Translations under genes and position numbers: made by a program
Virus record (IMG/VR): IMGVR_UViG_3300029448_000274
Coordinates: 1 to 29,599 of that record
Direction: 5' to 3' (one strand)
Length of the DNA: 29,599 nucleotides
Origin: a virus
Shown here: one piece after another, positions 1-7,282 of the stretch
How positions within the stretch are numbered: position 1 is the first letter of the stretch
How the letters are laid out: each line of letters opens with the position of its first letter
The notes under the pieces: model-generated
Seen by the model: the letters and a program-made list of their open reading frames with translations, nothing else
Database searches by the model: none
What the model was told of the DNA's origin: nothing

Positions 1-66
1 GTTGAGTCATATGTTCGTTATATTTATACTCTCTAAAGTATGACTATCAACTAAGAGTTTAGTTTG

Positions 67-303
67 TTAAGATATTTCACTTAATTCTCTACAGAATTTT
101 GGAACAGTATTACTGTTTGTGTAAGATTTGTACTCTTGAAAACATGGCATTTCTTCAAATTTTTGTTGAAATGTTGAGTAAATTTCATCATGATCATAAG
201 TAAATGTTACTTCTTTCTTATTAGTAAATGTAATTACTGTATTTGTACCGAGTAAAGATTTTCTTATTACAAATCTTTTTGTTGTTAAGTTATTAGTTTT
301 CAT
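67..303 (-). CDS. Small hypothetical protein, divergent from the late genes
   Basis: A 78-residue product that I do not recognise. It is mixed alpha/beta in character, with a basic N-terminus (MKTNNLTTKRF) and an acidic, aromatic middle (YDHDEIYSTF), and has no signal peptide or membrane segment. The start is supported by an A-rich leader on the minus strand ending in AACAATATG, the same style as the + strand starts. It is the only convincing minus-strand gene, so position 303 probably marks the boundary between a leftward module and the rightward late module. On the minus strand a further ATG at position 10 could start another leftward gene, but only three codons are visible. Confidence 0.6.
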   Translation of the reverse strand: MKTNNLTTKRFVIRKSLLGTNTVITFTNKKEVTFTYDHDEIYSTFQQKFEEMPCFQEYKSYTNSNTVPKFCRELSEIS

Positions 304-671
304 ATTGTTATTATTTATTTAGTTTAGTTATTATTATTATCTGTTACTTGTCGTATTTAGTTTGTACAAGTGTATGTTAGTTTATTTGTTTATTTTAGTT
401 GTTAAGTGTATCGCGCACTATCTTGATATCTTACATTATATTCATTAAGAATATTAATTCATAAGTGATAAATGTTAATGGTAAGATTACTTCGATTGAT
501 ATTAGTTTATTTATATTTTTCATTTGTTATTTATTTATTAGTTACATATCTATTATCCATACGTCGTCGTATATAGTCTGTAGTAGTAAAAGCTAAAACA
601 TTATAAACTCGTACGGAAATTCGATGACGCAATATCGTATCGTAAATTCGCATATATGCAAAATATAATTA

Positions 672-776
672 TGAAAACGATGGGGAACCCGAAATTTAAA
701 AATGCAAAAGGTTTTAAAAACAAAATATTATTGTGGTAGGGCAGCACATAACTTATATATATCTAATACAGTGTGA
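672..776 (+). CDS. Possible 34-residue micro-ORF in the late leader
   Basis: A short frame beginning at an ATTATG start, the style used by other genes here, and encoding a Lys/Asn/Gly-rich peptide (MKTMGNPKFKNAKGF..., then KYYCGR). Its TGA stop lies inside the 5' arm of the hairpin at 773-817. It could be a leader peptide or a small basic protein. It is equally compatible with chance, and it overlaps the proposed promoter at 731-759, so both may not be used at once. No homology is recognised. Confidence 0.22.
731..759 (+). promoter_or_regulatory. Candidate sigma70-like promoter for the late operon
   Basis: TTGTGG at 731-736 is followed after exactly 17 bases by TATATA at 754-759, a fair match to -35 and -10 boxes. 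Transcription would begin near 766, just before the hairpin at 773, giving a leader of about 138 nt for the gene at 904. The Bacteroidota-specific TAnnTTTG box is not present, so a different sigma factor or a phage-modified polymerase is possible. Chance matches are common in AT-rich DNA. Confidence 0.33.
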
Positions 777-817
777 CATTAGCCTGTTAGAGCTACCTAA
801 TAAGGGGCATTTGTCAC
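773..817 (+). promoter_or_regulatory. Strong nested RNA hairpin in the 5' leader of the tail cassette
   Basis: GTGACA (773-778) pairs perfectly with TGTCAC (812-817). Inside it, TGTTAG (785-790) pairs with CTAATA (797-802), with one G-U pair, around the six-base loop AGCTAC. Flanking CC and GG bases can extend the inner stem. There is no T tract after it, so it is not a classical terminator. It sits 86 nt upstream of the first tail gene and could stabilise the mRNA, bind a protein, or be an uncharacterised cis element. It does not match a riboswitch consensus I know. Confidence 0.42.
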
Positions 818-903
818 CCTTGTCTTAAGTAAATCCATTTATTTACGTGTAATAAAGTATAATTAGGTGAAAAACCAAAAAAATTAACAAAAAAAATAAG
901 TGT

Positions 904-1236
904 ATGCCGATAATAACGTCTTATCCTTTTAAGAATGCTCCATTAGATTCAGATGATGAGATAATAATATCCGACTCTCAAAGTAATGATCCAAGGTTTA
1001 AGACTAAAACAACTAACTTAAAGGCAATAAGTAGTTTTACAAGTAATTCTTTTGATTTTACTCAAGGCGTGCCTTCTGCTACGTGGAATATTCAACATAA
1101 TTTAGATAAATATCCTTCAGTAACAGTGGTTAATGAGTCAAAAGAAGTAATGATAGGTAATATACAATACATAGACAAAGATAATATAACAATAACGTTC
1201 AGCGCTCCGTTTTCAGGGTATGCATACTTAAACTAA
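904..1236 (+). CDS. Tail fibre / tail-tip protein with C-terminal beta module
   Basis: A 110-residue structural protein. Residues 1-45 form a module shared with the 585-residue fibre encoded at 5128: both read roughly YP-K-P-D-IIISDS-KTK-NL, suggesting a common virion-attachment segment. Residues about 58-110 match the widespread phage tail C-terminal module W-I-HNL-KYPSVTVV-G-YID-ITITFS-FSG-AYLN, which I know from tail fibres and baseplate proteins of many marine phages. It is therefore a minimal fibre: anchor plus tip. The gene is first in the rightward cassette, four bases before the next start. The receptor-binding role is inferred from the module family. Confidence 0.7.
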   Translation: MPIITSYPFKNAPLDSDDEIIISDSQSNDPRFKTKTTNLKAISSFTSNSFDFTQGVPSATWNIQHNLDKYPSVTVVNESKEVMIGNIQYIDKDNITITFSAPFSGYAYLN

Positions 1237-1240
1237 CACA

Positions 1241-2650
1241 ATGGCAATAAATTTTTTAGACAATATTCAGCTTAATCAGAACCAATTATTAGGTGCTAGA
1301 TTAGAGAATGTAACATCGGATCCAGGCACAGCTAATGGAGGAGATATAATATACAACTCAACATCAAATGTATTAAAATATTACAATGGTTCAGCATGGA
1401 TAGATCCAGCAGCTGGTAGTTATACATCTTGGTCAATAGTAGGAGATGGCGGCTCAGCATCAACAACAGTTTCAAATGGCGAGTCAGTTGACTTTGCTGG
1501 TGGTACTGGAATAAGCACATCTTTAGCAACTGGAGTAGGAACCAGGACAATGACTTTTACTAATAGTAAACCTTTTGATAGCTTAACACTAGTATCGACA
1601 TCGGGTAGTAATTCTACTATATCAAATTCAGGTACTATAACTTTAGCAGCAGGTGCAGGTATTACAACTACTAACAACGGTTCTGGTCAAGTAACTATTG
1701 CAGCTACAGGATCTGGATCAATGAGTTCTTTTACTCTTACTGGTGACAGTGGTAGTAATCAAACTATATCAGATGGTAATACATTAGATGTAGCAGGTGG
1801 TACTAACATATCTACAGTCGTAGGAGCTACAGATACTGTTACAGTAAATCTAGATGATAATCCTACTGTAACTAGTTTAACTGTTGATGGTGGTAGTATA
1901 ATTTTAAGCGGTACAGGTCGTATTCAAGGTGTAGACACTGTTACCGCTGGTACAGATGCTGCTAATAAAACTTATGTTGACAACTCTGTAGTAGGTAACT
2001 TAATATTCCAAGGTGGTTATAATGCTAGTGATAATGAACCTGATCTTGATTCATCTCCATCATCAAGTATTAAAAAAGGTTGGTCGTACGTTGTAACAAT
2101 TGCTGGTAACTTTTTTACTGAAGCAGTTGAAGTAGGTGACTTTTTAATAGCAAAGCAAGATGCTCCAACTACATTAGCACACTGGGTAACTGTTCAAAAC
2201 AACGTTGATTTAGCAACAGCATCAACAGTTGGTATTGGCAATGTTAACATTAATGGTGCAGGTGCTAAAGATGGTTTAGCATTGAGCTATGGTTCAGGTA
2301 CGGCGACAGTAGGTTTAGATATTAATTCTTTACCTTCTCTTGCTACTTTAAACACAAGTTCTCTAGCTGTCTTTTATGATCCTGACGGAGATGATAATAA
2401 TGTTAAGGTAACAGCAGCAAATATAGCAGCTAGTTTAAATAGTGTTACTTCAAAAGTATTAACAACCACTAGTCAAACCTCACACGTATTTACTCATAAC
2501 TTAGGTACAACTAATGTTATGGTTCAACTATTTGAGACTGCAACTAAAGAAACAGTATATGCTTCTGTAGACAGAACAAGTGTTAATGCTGTTACAGCTA
2601 CAACAGCAGCTTCAGCTTCTTTAACCGCGTTAATACAGAAAATAGGATAA
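1241..2650 (+). CDS. Tail fibre protein with beta repeats
   Basis: A 469-residue Ser/Thr/Gly-rich fibre. The N-terminus contains a short carbohydrate- or fibre-associated pattern seen in tail proteins (IIYNSTSNVLKYYNGSAW). Three degenerate repeats of about 42 residues lie near 64-107, 115-156 and 164-205, with the pattern F-T-GD-GS-T-S-G-L-AGGT-IST-T-TVTV. These are followed by a GRIQGVDTV-AGTDAANKTYVDN segment typical of cyanophage and marine phage fibres. The C-terminus carries a HNLGTTNVMVQLF beta module ending in ALIQKIG, a tip domain family also seen in such fibres. The role in adsorption is inferred. Two minus-strand frames opposite the gene are shadows of the Ser/Thr-rich coding. Confidence 0.75.
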   Translation: MAINFLDNIQLNQNQLLGARLENVTSDPGTANGGDIIYNSTSNVLKYYNGSAWIDPAAGSYTSWSIVGDGGSASTTVSNGESVDFAGGTGISTSLATGVGTRTMTFTNSKPFDSLTLVSTSGSNSTISNSGTITLAAGAGITTTNNGSGQVTIAATGSGSMSSFTLTGDSGSNQTISDGNTLDVAGGTNISTVVGATDTVTVNLDDNPTVTSLTVDGGSIILSGTGRIQGVDTVTAGTDAANKTYVDNSVVGNLIFQGGYNASDNEPDLDSSPSSSIKKGWSYVVTIAGNFFTEAVEVGDFLIAKQDAPTTLAHWVTVQNNVDLATASTVGIGNVNINGAGAKDGLALSYGSGTATVGLDINSLPSLATLNTSSLAVFYDPDGDDNNVKVTAANIAASLNSVTSKVLTTTSQTSHVFTHNLGTTNVMVQLFETATKETVYASVDRTSVNAVTATTAASASLTALIQKIG

Positions 2651-2653
2651 ACA

Positions 2654-2673
2654 AAATTAAATCAAATTAAATG
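2654..2673 (+). repeat. Iterated pentanucleotide leader ending in a start codon (AAATN type)
   Basis: Reading back from the start at 2671, the leader is four in-register pentamers, AAATT, AAATC, AAATT, AAATG. The last supplies the ATG. The same design is seen at 7258 and 15649. Confidence 0.85.
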
Positions 2674-3810
2674 GCTATAAAGTTTTTAAACTCAATAGAA
2701 GCTAGTGGAACTAGGCCTGTAACAATAACAGGAGGTGCAGTTGGAACCGTTGCTATAAAAGGAAACGCTGCTGGCTGGGCTACTGGATATTTGTTTACAG
2801 GCAGTAGTGGAACAAATAGAGGAGGTTTTGGAGCTTTAGGTAGTTCTGATGCTTTAACTTATTTTTATATAGGCGATGCTTATAATGACACTACAATGGT
2901 TATAGAACCAAATGCTGGCAATGTGGGTATTGGCACTACTAGTCCTGGACAAAAGCTACATGTCAATGGCGATATAGAAATTGGAGATGACGGTAAAATA
3001 ATATCAGATGGCAGTGTTAATATAGAAATTGATTATGACAATACTCAAACAGATAGATTATTTAGTATTAGAAAAGATAATGCTACAGAACTATTTAGAG
3101 TACAAGAAAATGGTAACGTAGGCATTGGAACTAATGCTCCTGGAGAAAAACTAGAAGTTAGTGGAACCGCTAAAGCAACGTCTGTTAGATCTACAGGAGG
3201 AGGAGATGGTGGTTTTGTTTTAAGACAATGGACACATGCATCTAATTATGCTTCTTTAGCTACAAATGGTATGTTAAGTCAAGAGTACTGTATGATTTCA
3301 GATGGTACTAATACTTTTGTAGGTGGTGGAACAGGTGGATCGCTTTATTTAAGAGGACCTGCTAATGATTCTTCACCACAAATAGAAATAGATGGTAGTT
3401 TATGTAAAGTAGATACTGGTGATTTTAAAGTTGAAGATGGATCTATAGCTGTAGGTACTATAACTAATTCCACTACAAATGGTAGAATAGATGCTTCAAA
3501 CGATATTGTAGCTTATTCTACATCTGATATTAGATTAAAAAATAATATTAAAAGTATTGACAAAGCTTTAGATAAAGTAAATAGCATACAAGGCATAGAG
3601 TTTGACTGGATAGAAAAAGAAGAGGTACACGGTAATAGTGGACATGATGTAGGTGTTATAGCTCAAGAAATAGAAAAAATACTACCAGATGTAGTTACTA
3701 CTAGAGACAGCGGCTACAAAGCTGTTAAGTATGAAAAAATTGTACCATTACTAATAGAAGCTATAAAAGACTTATCAAAACAAGTTGATGGCTTAAAAAG
3801 ATTAATATAA
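2671..3810 (+). CDS. Tail fibre/spike with peptidase S74 intramolecular chaperone
   Basis: A 379-residue fibre. Two collar-like repeats contain GNVGIGT-(S/A)PG-KL-V, near residues 87 and 150. The C-terminal 95 residues are a clear peptidase S74 domain (endosialidase-type C-terminal chaperone). It begins SDIRLKNNI at Ser285 with Lys290 five residues on, which is the known Ser-Lys autocleavage dyad, and continues with GVIAQE, LP and a YEKIVPLLIEAIKDL coiled-coil end. In this family the domain trimerises the fibre and then cleaves itself off. The protein is therefore expected to mature by losing about 95 residues. Its leader is one of the pentamer-repeat starts. Confidence 0.9.
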   Translation: MAIKFLNSIEASGTRPVTITGGAVGTVAIKGNAAGWATGYLFTGSSGTNRGGFGALGSSDALTYFYIGDAYNDTTMVIEPNAGNVGIGTTSPGQKLHVNGDIEIGDDGKIISDGSVNIEIDYDNTQTDRLFSIRKDNATELFRVQENGNVGIGTNAPGEKLEVSGTAKATSVRSTGGGDGGFVLRQWTHASNYASLATNGMLSQEYCMISDGTNTFVGGGTGGSLYLRGPANDSSPQIEIDGSLCKVDTGDFKVEDGSIAVGTITNSTTNGRIDASNDIVAYSTSDIRLKNNIKSIDKALDKVNSIQGIEFDWIEKEEVHGNSGHDVGVIAQEIEKILPDVVTTRDSGYKAVKYEKIVPLLIEAIKDLSKQVDGLKRLI

Positions 3811-4214
3811 TGCCAGATCCGCTACCAGGCTCAGGCCCCATATCAATAAATCAAATTGCAGAATTTTATGAAGGAGGTTCAAGTAATATTTCTTTACAGA
3901 GCCTTGCTTCTAATTTAGAGCCTGAGCCAGAAGCTAATATAGCAATGTCTCTTTTTTACACATCAAGTAGTTGTACTTCTTTTGCTTGGAGTGGTGAAGG
4001 AGCAGAAGAACCTGAAGAAGCTTGTGAATATTCTGCGGAACAAACAGCTTATCACAATGGATCTGGAACTTATCCAGTAGCAGGTGACACTGTTTATACA
4101 AACTCTAGTTGCACTTCAGTTGCAATAGCATCCGCATATAAAATGGGAAGTGGTAATGTAGTTATAGTAGGTGAAAGTGGTGTAGTGTCATCAATATTTA
4201 CTGAATGCGAATAA
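3810..4214 (+). CDS. Small Cys-containing tail-associated protein
   Basis: A 134-residue acidic protein whose start overlaps the previous stop (TAATG), implying translational coupling to the S74 fibre. The N-terminus (LPGSGPISINQIAEF) matches a short pattern, PGSG-ISL-DI, that I recall from small structural proteins of tailed phages. The middle and C-terminal parts contain two copies of a YT-(S/N)SSCTS-(F/V)A motif and four cysteines, which would allow a disulfide-stabilised outer domain. There is no signal peptide. It could be a fibre accessory or tip protein. The function is inferred from position and motif only. Confidence 0.5.
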   Translation: MPDPLPGSGPISINQIAEFYEGGSSNISLQSLASNLEPEPEANIAMSLFYTSSSCTSFAWSGEGAEEPEEACEYSAEQTAYHNGSGTYPVAGDTVYTNSSCTSVAIASAYKMGSGNVVIVGESGVVSSIFTECE

Positions 4215-4228
4215 AAAATTAAAGTAAA

Positions 4229-4249
4229 ATTCACTCATAATGTGTGAAT
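4229..4249 (+). other. Hairpin between fibre and basic-protein genes
   Basis: ATTCAC-T-CAT (4229-4238) pairs with ATG-T-GTGAAT (4241-4249) with one T-T mismatch and a very small loop. No T tract follows. It lies in the only sizeable gap of this part (4215-4289) and could be a weak terminator or processing site. TATAAAT at 4252-4258 might be a -10 element for the next gene. Confidence 0.35.
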
Positions 4250-4289
4250 ACTATAAATAAGTGCACAAACTAATTAAAACAAAAAAATC

Positions 4290-4769
4290 ATGATGAAAAA
4301 AGAAAATGACGGAGCTTCTAAGAAGTTTGAAGATAAAACTGCTGGAGGTAAAAGAAGAGCTCTTAAAAGAGCTAAAAAAAGAAAATACGGAAAAGGTGAA
4401 GCTGGAAAAGCTAAAGAAGCTGCTGAAGCATCTATAAAATTTGCTGAAGGAAATCTTGATATGATGGGTGCTAGTAAGAAAAAACCTAAAGGTGTTAAAG
4501 ATGCTGATACTGAATATATGCCAGTTGTGGACAGAGAAAAAGATGCAATGAAAAAAGGTGCTTCAATGATGAAGAAAAAAGGCGCATCAATGGCTATGAA
4601 AAAAGATGGATCAAGTATGTCAGGAGAGAAGTATGACGCTAAAGAAGCTTATAACAAAAACTTATCTGCTTCTGCTAGATTACATTATCTAGAAAATAAC
4701 AGAGCTGACAAAAAAGCTAAAGGAAAAGGACACAGAAGTCCTATAATGAAACATATGAGAGGGATTTAA
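4290..4769 (+). CDS. Lys-rich basic protein with repeated GAS motif
   Basis: A 159-residue, very basic, probably disordered protein with many Lys-Lys and Lys-Ala runs. The tripeptide Gly-Ala-Ser occurs at residues 8-10, 60-62, 90-92 and 98-100, usually next to Lys, Asp or Met (NDGASKK, MMGASKK, KKGASMM). The same motif recurs in five other basic proteins downstream. The N-terminal pattern MMKKENDGAS closely resembles the start of the protein at 10880 (MKKENGAS). No enzyme motif is visible. It may bind DNA or be packaged in the virion, inferred from charge and location between fibre genes. An in-frame ATG follows directly, so the true start may be one codon later. Confidence 0.6.
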   Translation: MMKKENDGASKKFEDKTAGGKRRALKRAKKRKYGKGEAGKAKEAAEASIKFAEGNLDMMGASKKKPKGVKDADTEYMPVVDREKDAMKKGASMMKKKGASMAMKKDGSSMSGEKYDAKEAYNKNLSASARLHYLENNRADKKAKGKGHRSPIMKHMRGI

Positions 4770-4770
4770 T

Positions 4771-5124
4771 ATGAGCTTAAAAACTAACAGACATGGGGCT
4801 AGCCAAAAGAATGGTTTAACCCCTGGAGGAAAAACAAATAGGTCAATGACAAATTTAGGTACTAAGGCTATTAACAGAGCTGCTAACTCTGGTAGAAAAC
4901 CTAAATACACTGACTCAGGTCAAAATTATAGAGATGCAAATAATAAATTAGTAAAAGGAACTAATGTTGATGAAGGTGAATTGTCACCTGTAATAAGAAA
5001 ATCTCCTGAAAGACCTTATGTAAAAGCTAGCAAAGAATCTATGTATTCAGGTGAAAAACTTTACTTAACTAACAAGCCTTTAAAAATAGGAAACAAATTA
5101 ACTAAAGCTAAATACAAAAAATAA
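4771..5124 (+). CDS. Small basic hypothetical protein with N-terminal GAS motif
   Basis: A 117-residue basic protein rich in Lys, Asn and Gly. It starts one base after the stop of the preceding gene and has GAS at residues 9-11 in the context RHGASQK. No domain or membrane segment is recognised. The composition (GKTNRSMTNLG, GRKPKYTDSG) suggests an extended, flexible protein. Position and motif tie it to the neighbouring Lys-rich protein at 4290 and to the basic proteins around 9.5-15 kb. The function is unknown. Confidence 0.55.
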   Translation: MSLKTNRHGASQKNGLTPGGKTNRSMTNLGTKAINRAANSGRKPKYTDSGQNYRDANNKLVKGTNVDEGELSPVIRKSPERPYVKASKESMYSGEKLYLTNKPLKIGNKLTKAKYKK

Positions 5125-5127
5125 ATT

Positions 5128-6885
5128 ATGGCTGTACTATATACTTACCCTATAAAATCAACACCAGCAAATAGAAATGATTTAGTTATAATATCAGACT
5201 CAAGAGATGGTAATAAAACTAAGCAAATAGCTGTAGCTAATCTACCAGGTAGTGCTAGTTTTTCTGGAATTGGTGGGAGTGGTACAGTTAATTATATTCC
5301 AAAATTTAGTACAAGCACTGACTTAGTAAATAGTATAGTATATGAGACGGCTTCTACAATTGGTATTGGAACAACTGCTCCAGATTCTATACTAACAGTA
5401 GAAGCAGCTACTGCTAACGTTGGTATACCTGTTATAAAAAGTTCTGTCAATGGATTTGCTAACGGTTTTACTCTTATAGGGGATAATTATCTTACAGGTG
5501 AAAGTCAATTTAATCTTGGAATTTCTTATAGTGGAGCAAATGGAGTTCTTTCAAGAGGTGTAAAAGTTAGTAACACATCAGATGATGTTTTCTTATCATC
5601 TCAAGATGCTTATTCTACAAATCCAAATGCTTTTATACTGGATAAAGATGGTTCTTTTAGATTTCTTAATACTTCGACAAATGCTTCTACTTCTGTTGGT
5701 ACAGCAGTTAGCTTAAGTGAAAGAATGCGTGTTGATAACAATGGTAATGTAGGTATTGGAACTACATCTCCATTTAAGAAATTTACTGTTAGAGATGGTG
5801 CTGATACAAAAGTAACTGCGTTAGGCTCATCATCTAATGACCCAGTATTTTTTGCTAGTGATTCATCAGGTAACTTAGATAGAGTATTTATGCGTCAAAT
5901 ATCTAGTAATGCTGTTTTTGTTGGAGATATTGACGACAACGACGGTGACTTAGTTGGTAGAGCAGGAGGAGTATCAGAATTTATAGTAAAAAATGGTGGA
6001 AACATAGGTATGGGCGTTAATGTAGGAAGTGTTGATGCTAAACTAGACATATTAGACACGGTTAATCAAACTTCAATACGTGTAACAAATAATAATTACA
6101 ATAATTACTTAATACAAAAAAGACGTACTGATGATAGTCAAAAGCTAGGTATTAAAGAAGCCGGCTCTAACGGAGGTATGTCTTTAGTTACTGCAGACAG
6201 TGAAAGAATGCGTATAACCTCTGACGGTAAAGTTGGTATTGGAACTACTAGTCCAAGTAACAAACTTACTGTAGGTACTCTTAGTAATGAAACTAATATA
6301 GCATGTGCTTCCACTGGTTTTGATAGTCTTAGATTAGGACTGTTAACATTTCCAGCTGCTGCTGGATGGTATAGAGTGGCACAATACGCAACCGCAAGTG
6401 CTAGAGGTGGCGCTCGTATAGACTTATGTGTAACAGGAGGTGACTTTGCCCCAGTCACATACTCTATTGATTATTTTAAATCTTACACTCAATCAGGAAC
6501 AGAGCATACTTTAAAACTAGAACAATATGGTGGACAAACTCATGTAACCAAGGCTAGAATAGCAGTTGATGGTAGTAATACTTTTGTTGAAGTTTATAAA
6601 AATGCAACTACAGCTTCTGGGAATCCAGTAACAATGCCTGCTCAAGTTCACTTTAACAGACTTATTGGAGAAAGTGGAGGTTCTTTTCCTCTGTTTGGAA
6701 CTCCAGCTTCAGGCTCCGGTTCAACATCTTTAAAAGAAGTAGAATTTATTGTAAAAGGAACTTCTGTAGAATCCCTAAGAGTACAAGGTGGGAAATTAAA
6801 TTTAAAAAACTTACCTACTTCTACTAGTGGCTTAGTAGCTGGAGATATTTACAATGATGGAGGAACTTTAAAAATAGTTTCATAA
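5128..6885 (+). CDS. Large tail fibre with GIGTTSP collar repeats
   Basis: A 585-residue tail fibre. Residues 1-40 share the attachment module of the protein at 904 (TYPIKSTP, then LVIISDS and KTK). Several copies of the beta collar motif G-VGIGTTSP-KLTV occur (IGIGTTAPDS, NVGIGTTSPF, KVGIGTTSPS). A central region near residues 395-535 has longer beta strands and could be the receptor-binding part. The C-terminus ends LPTSTSGLVAGDIYNDGGTL, a short terminal module found in other phage tail proteins. Unlike the fibre at 2671 it has no S74 chaperone. Receptor binding is inferred from family features. Confidence 0.75.
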   Translation: MAVLYTYPIKSTPANRNDLVIISDSRDGNKTKQIAVANLPGSASFSGIGGSGTVNYIPKFSTSTDLVNSIVYETASTIGIGTTAPDSILTVEAATANVGIPVIKSSVNGFANGFTLIGDNYLTGESQFNLGISYSGANGVLSRGVKVSNTSDDVFLSSQDAYSTNPNAFILDKDGSFRFLNTSTNASTSVGTAVSLSERMRVDNNGNVGIGTTSPFKKFTVRDGADTKVTALGSSSNDPVFFASDSSGNLDRVFMRQISSNAVFVGDIDDNDGDLVGRAGGVSEFIVKNGGNIGMGVNVGSVDAKLDILDTVNQTSIRVTNNNYNNYLIQKRRTDDSQKLGIKEAGSNGGMSLVTADSERMRITSDGKVGIGTTSPSNKLTVGTLSNETNIACASTGFDSLRLGLLTFPAAAGWYRVAQYATASARGGARIDLCVTGGDFAPVTYSIDYFKSYTQSGTEHTLKLEQYGGQTHVTKARIAVDGSNTFVEVYKNATTASGNPVTMPAQVHFNRLIGESGGSFPLFGTPASGSGSTSLKEVEFIVKGTSVESLRVQGGKLNLKNLPTSTSGLVAGDIYNDGGTLKIVS

Positions 6886-6904
6886 AAAAAAATTAAATAA
6901 CCGA

Positions 6905-6927
6905 ACTATCGAGTGATAGTATATAAT
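6905..6927 (+). promoter_or_regulatory. Hairpin abutting a TATAAT box ahead of the chaperone cassette
   Basis: ACTATC (6905-6910) and GATAGT (6915-6920) form a perfect six-base stem with a GAGT loop. A consensus -10 hexamer TATAAT lies at 6922-6927. No good -35 is visible 17 bases upstream. The inverted repeat could be an operator or a small stem, and the region could drive the cassette with the GroEL homologue. This is suggestive only. Confidence 0.3.
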
Positions 6928-6956
6928 AACCAACGTTTAACTTAAAACCAAATACA

Positions 6957-7247
6957 ATGACGTTTTTATATACCCGCACTAATACGTGGTCTAGTGCACC
7001 ACAACCAACAGAAGATACCATTAAGTACTGGAAGCATATTTCAGAAAAGAAAAACTGGAGAATAGTACAATTACCTAATGGATTTTTACAAACCGAATAT
7101 AAATCTATCGACTCAGATGACTGGATCGATGTTACCAGAAGAGAAACGTTAGCTGGAGCAGAACAAGCAATAGATGCTTCTATTGAACATTATTCTAAAA
7201 AGCTAGAGTTTACCAAAGGACCGAAAGTAGTTAAAACCTTCGAGTAG
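6957..7247 (+). CDS. Small conserved-looking hypothetical protein before groEL
   Basis: A 96-residue soluble protein that I do not recognise by name. It has an aromatic N-terminal half with WKHISEKKNWRIVQLPNGF, an acidic middle (SDDWIDVTRRET) and a C-terminal helix (EQAIDASIEHYSKKLEF) ending in VVKTFE. The pattern of a small beta-sheet followed by a helix looks like a folded domain, not a disordered protein. It ends with TAG, 32 bases before the GroEL homologue, and may be co-transcribed with it. The function is unknown. Confidence 0.6.
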   Translation: MTFLYTRTNTWSSAPQPTEDTIKYWKHISEKKNWRIVQLPNGFLQTEYKSIDSDDWIDVTRRETLAGAEQAIDASIEHYSKKLEFTKGPKVVKTFE

Positions 7248-7257
7248 TATTCAAAAC

Positions 7258-7282
7258 AAATCAAATTAAATTAAATTAAATG
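7258..7282 (+). repeat. Iterated pentanucleotide leader of groEL (AAATN type)
   Basis: Five in-register pentamers AAATC, AAATT, AAATT, AAATT, AAATG. The fifth contains the start codon at 7280. A near-copy AAAAC precedes them at 7253. This is among the longest runs in the window and lies before a gene that is likely to be highly expressed. Confidence 0.9.

Larger units (their letters stand above)
304..903. other. Long intergenic region between divergent modules
   Basis: About 600 bases without a convincing gene. Positions 304-560 are T-rich on the + strand, so A-rich on the minus strand, and fit a leader for the leftward gene. Positions 600-665 contain a GCATATATGC palindrome (650-659). Positions 731-817 hold a possible promoter and a strong RNA hairpin, described separately. 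I saw no tRNA cloverleaf and no exact Bacteroidota -7 element (TAnnTTTG) on either strand. Confidence 0.6.

Noticed and set aside
472-576. A 34-codon hydrophobic + strand frame with basic ends
   Set aside because: It lies in T-rich DNA that would give hydrophobic peptides by chance and overlaps the probable A-rich leader of the minus-strand gene. No supporting context.
773-817. The leader hairpin as a preQ1 or glutamine riboswitch
   Set aside because: The conserved loop and tail sequences of those classes, as I remember them, are missing; only the generic stem-loop remains.
304-903. A tRNA or tmRNA in the long intergenic region
   Set aside because: A partial D-arm-like AGC...GCT near 781-794 is present, but no T-arm, anticodon arm or acceptor stem fits around it.
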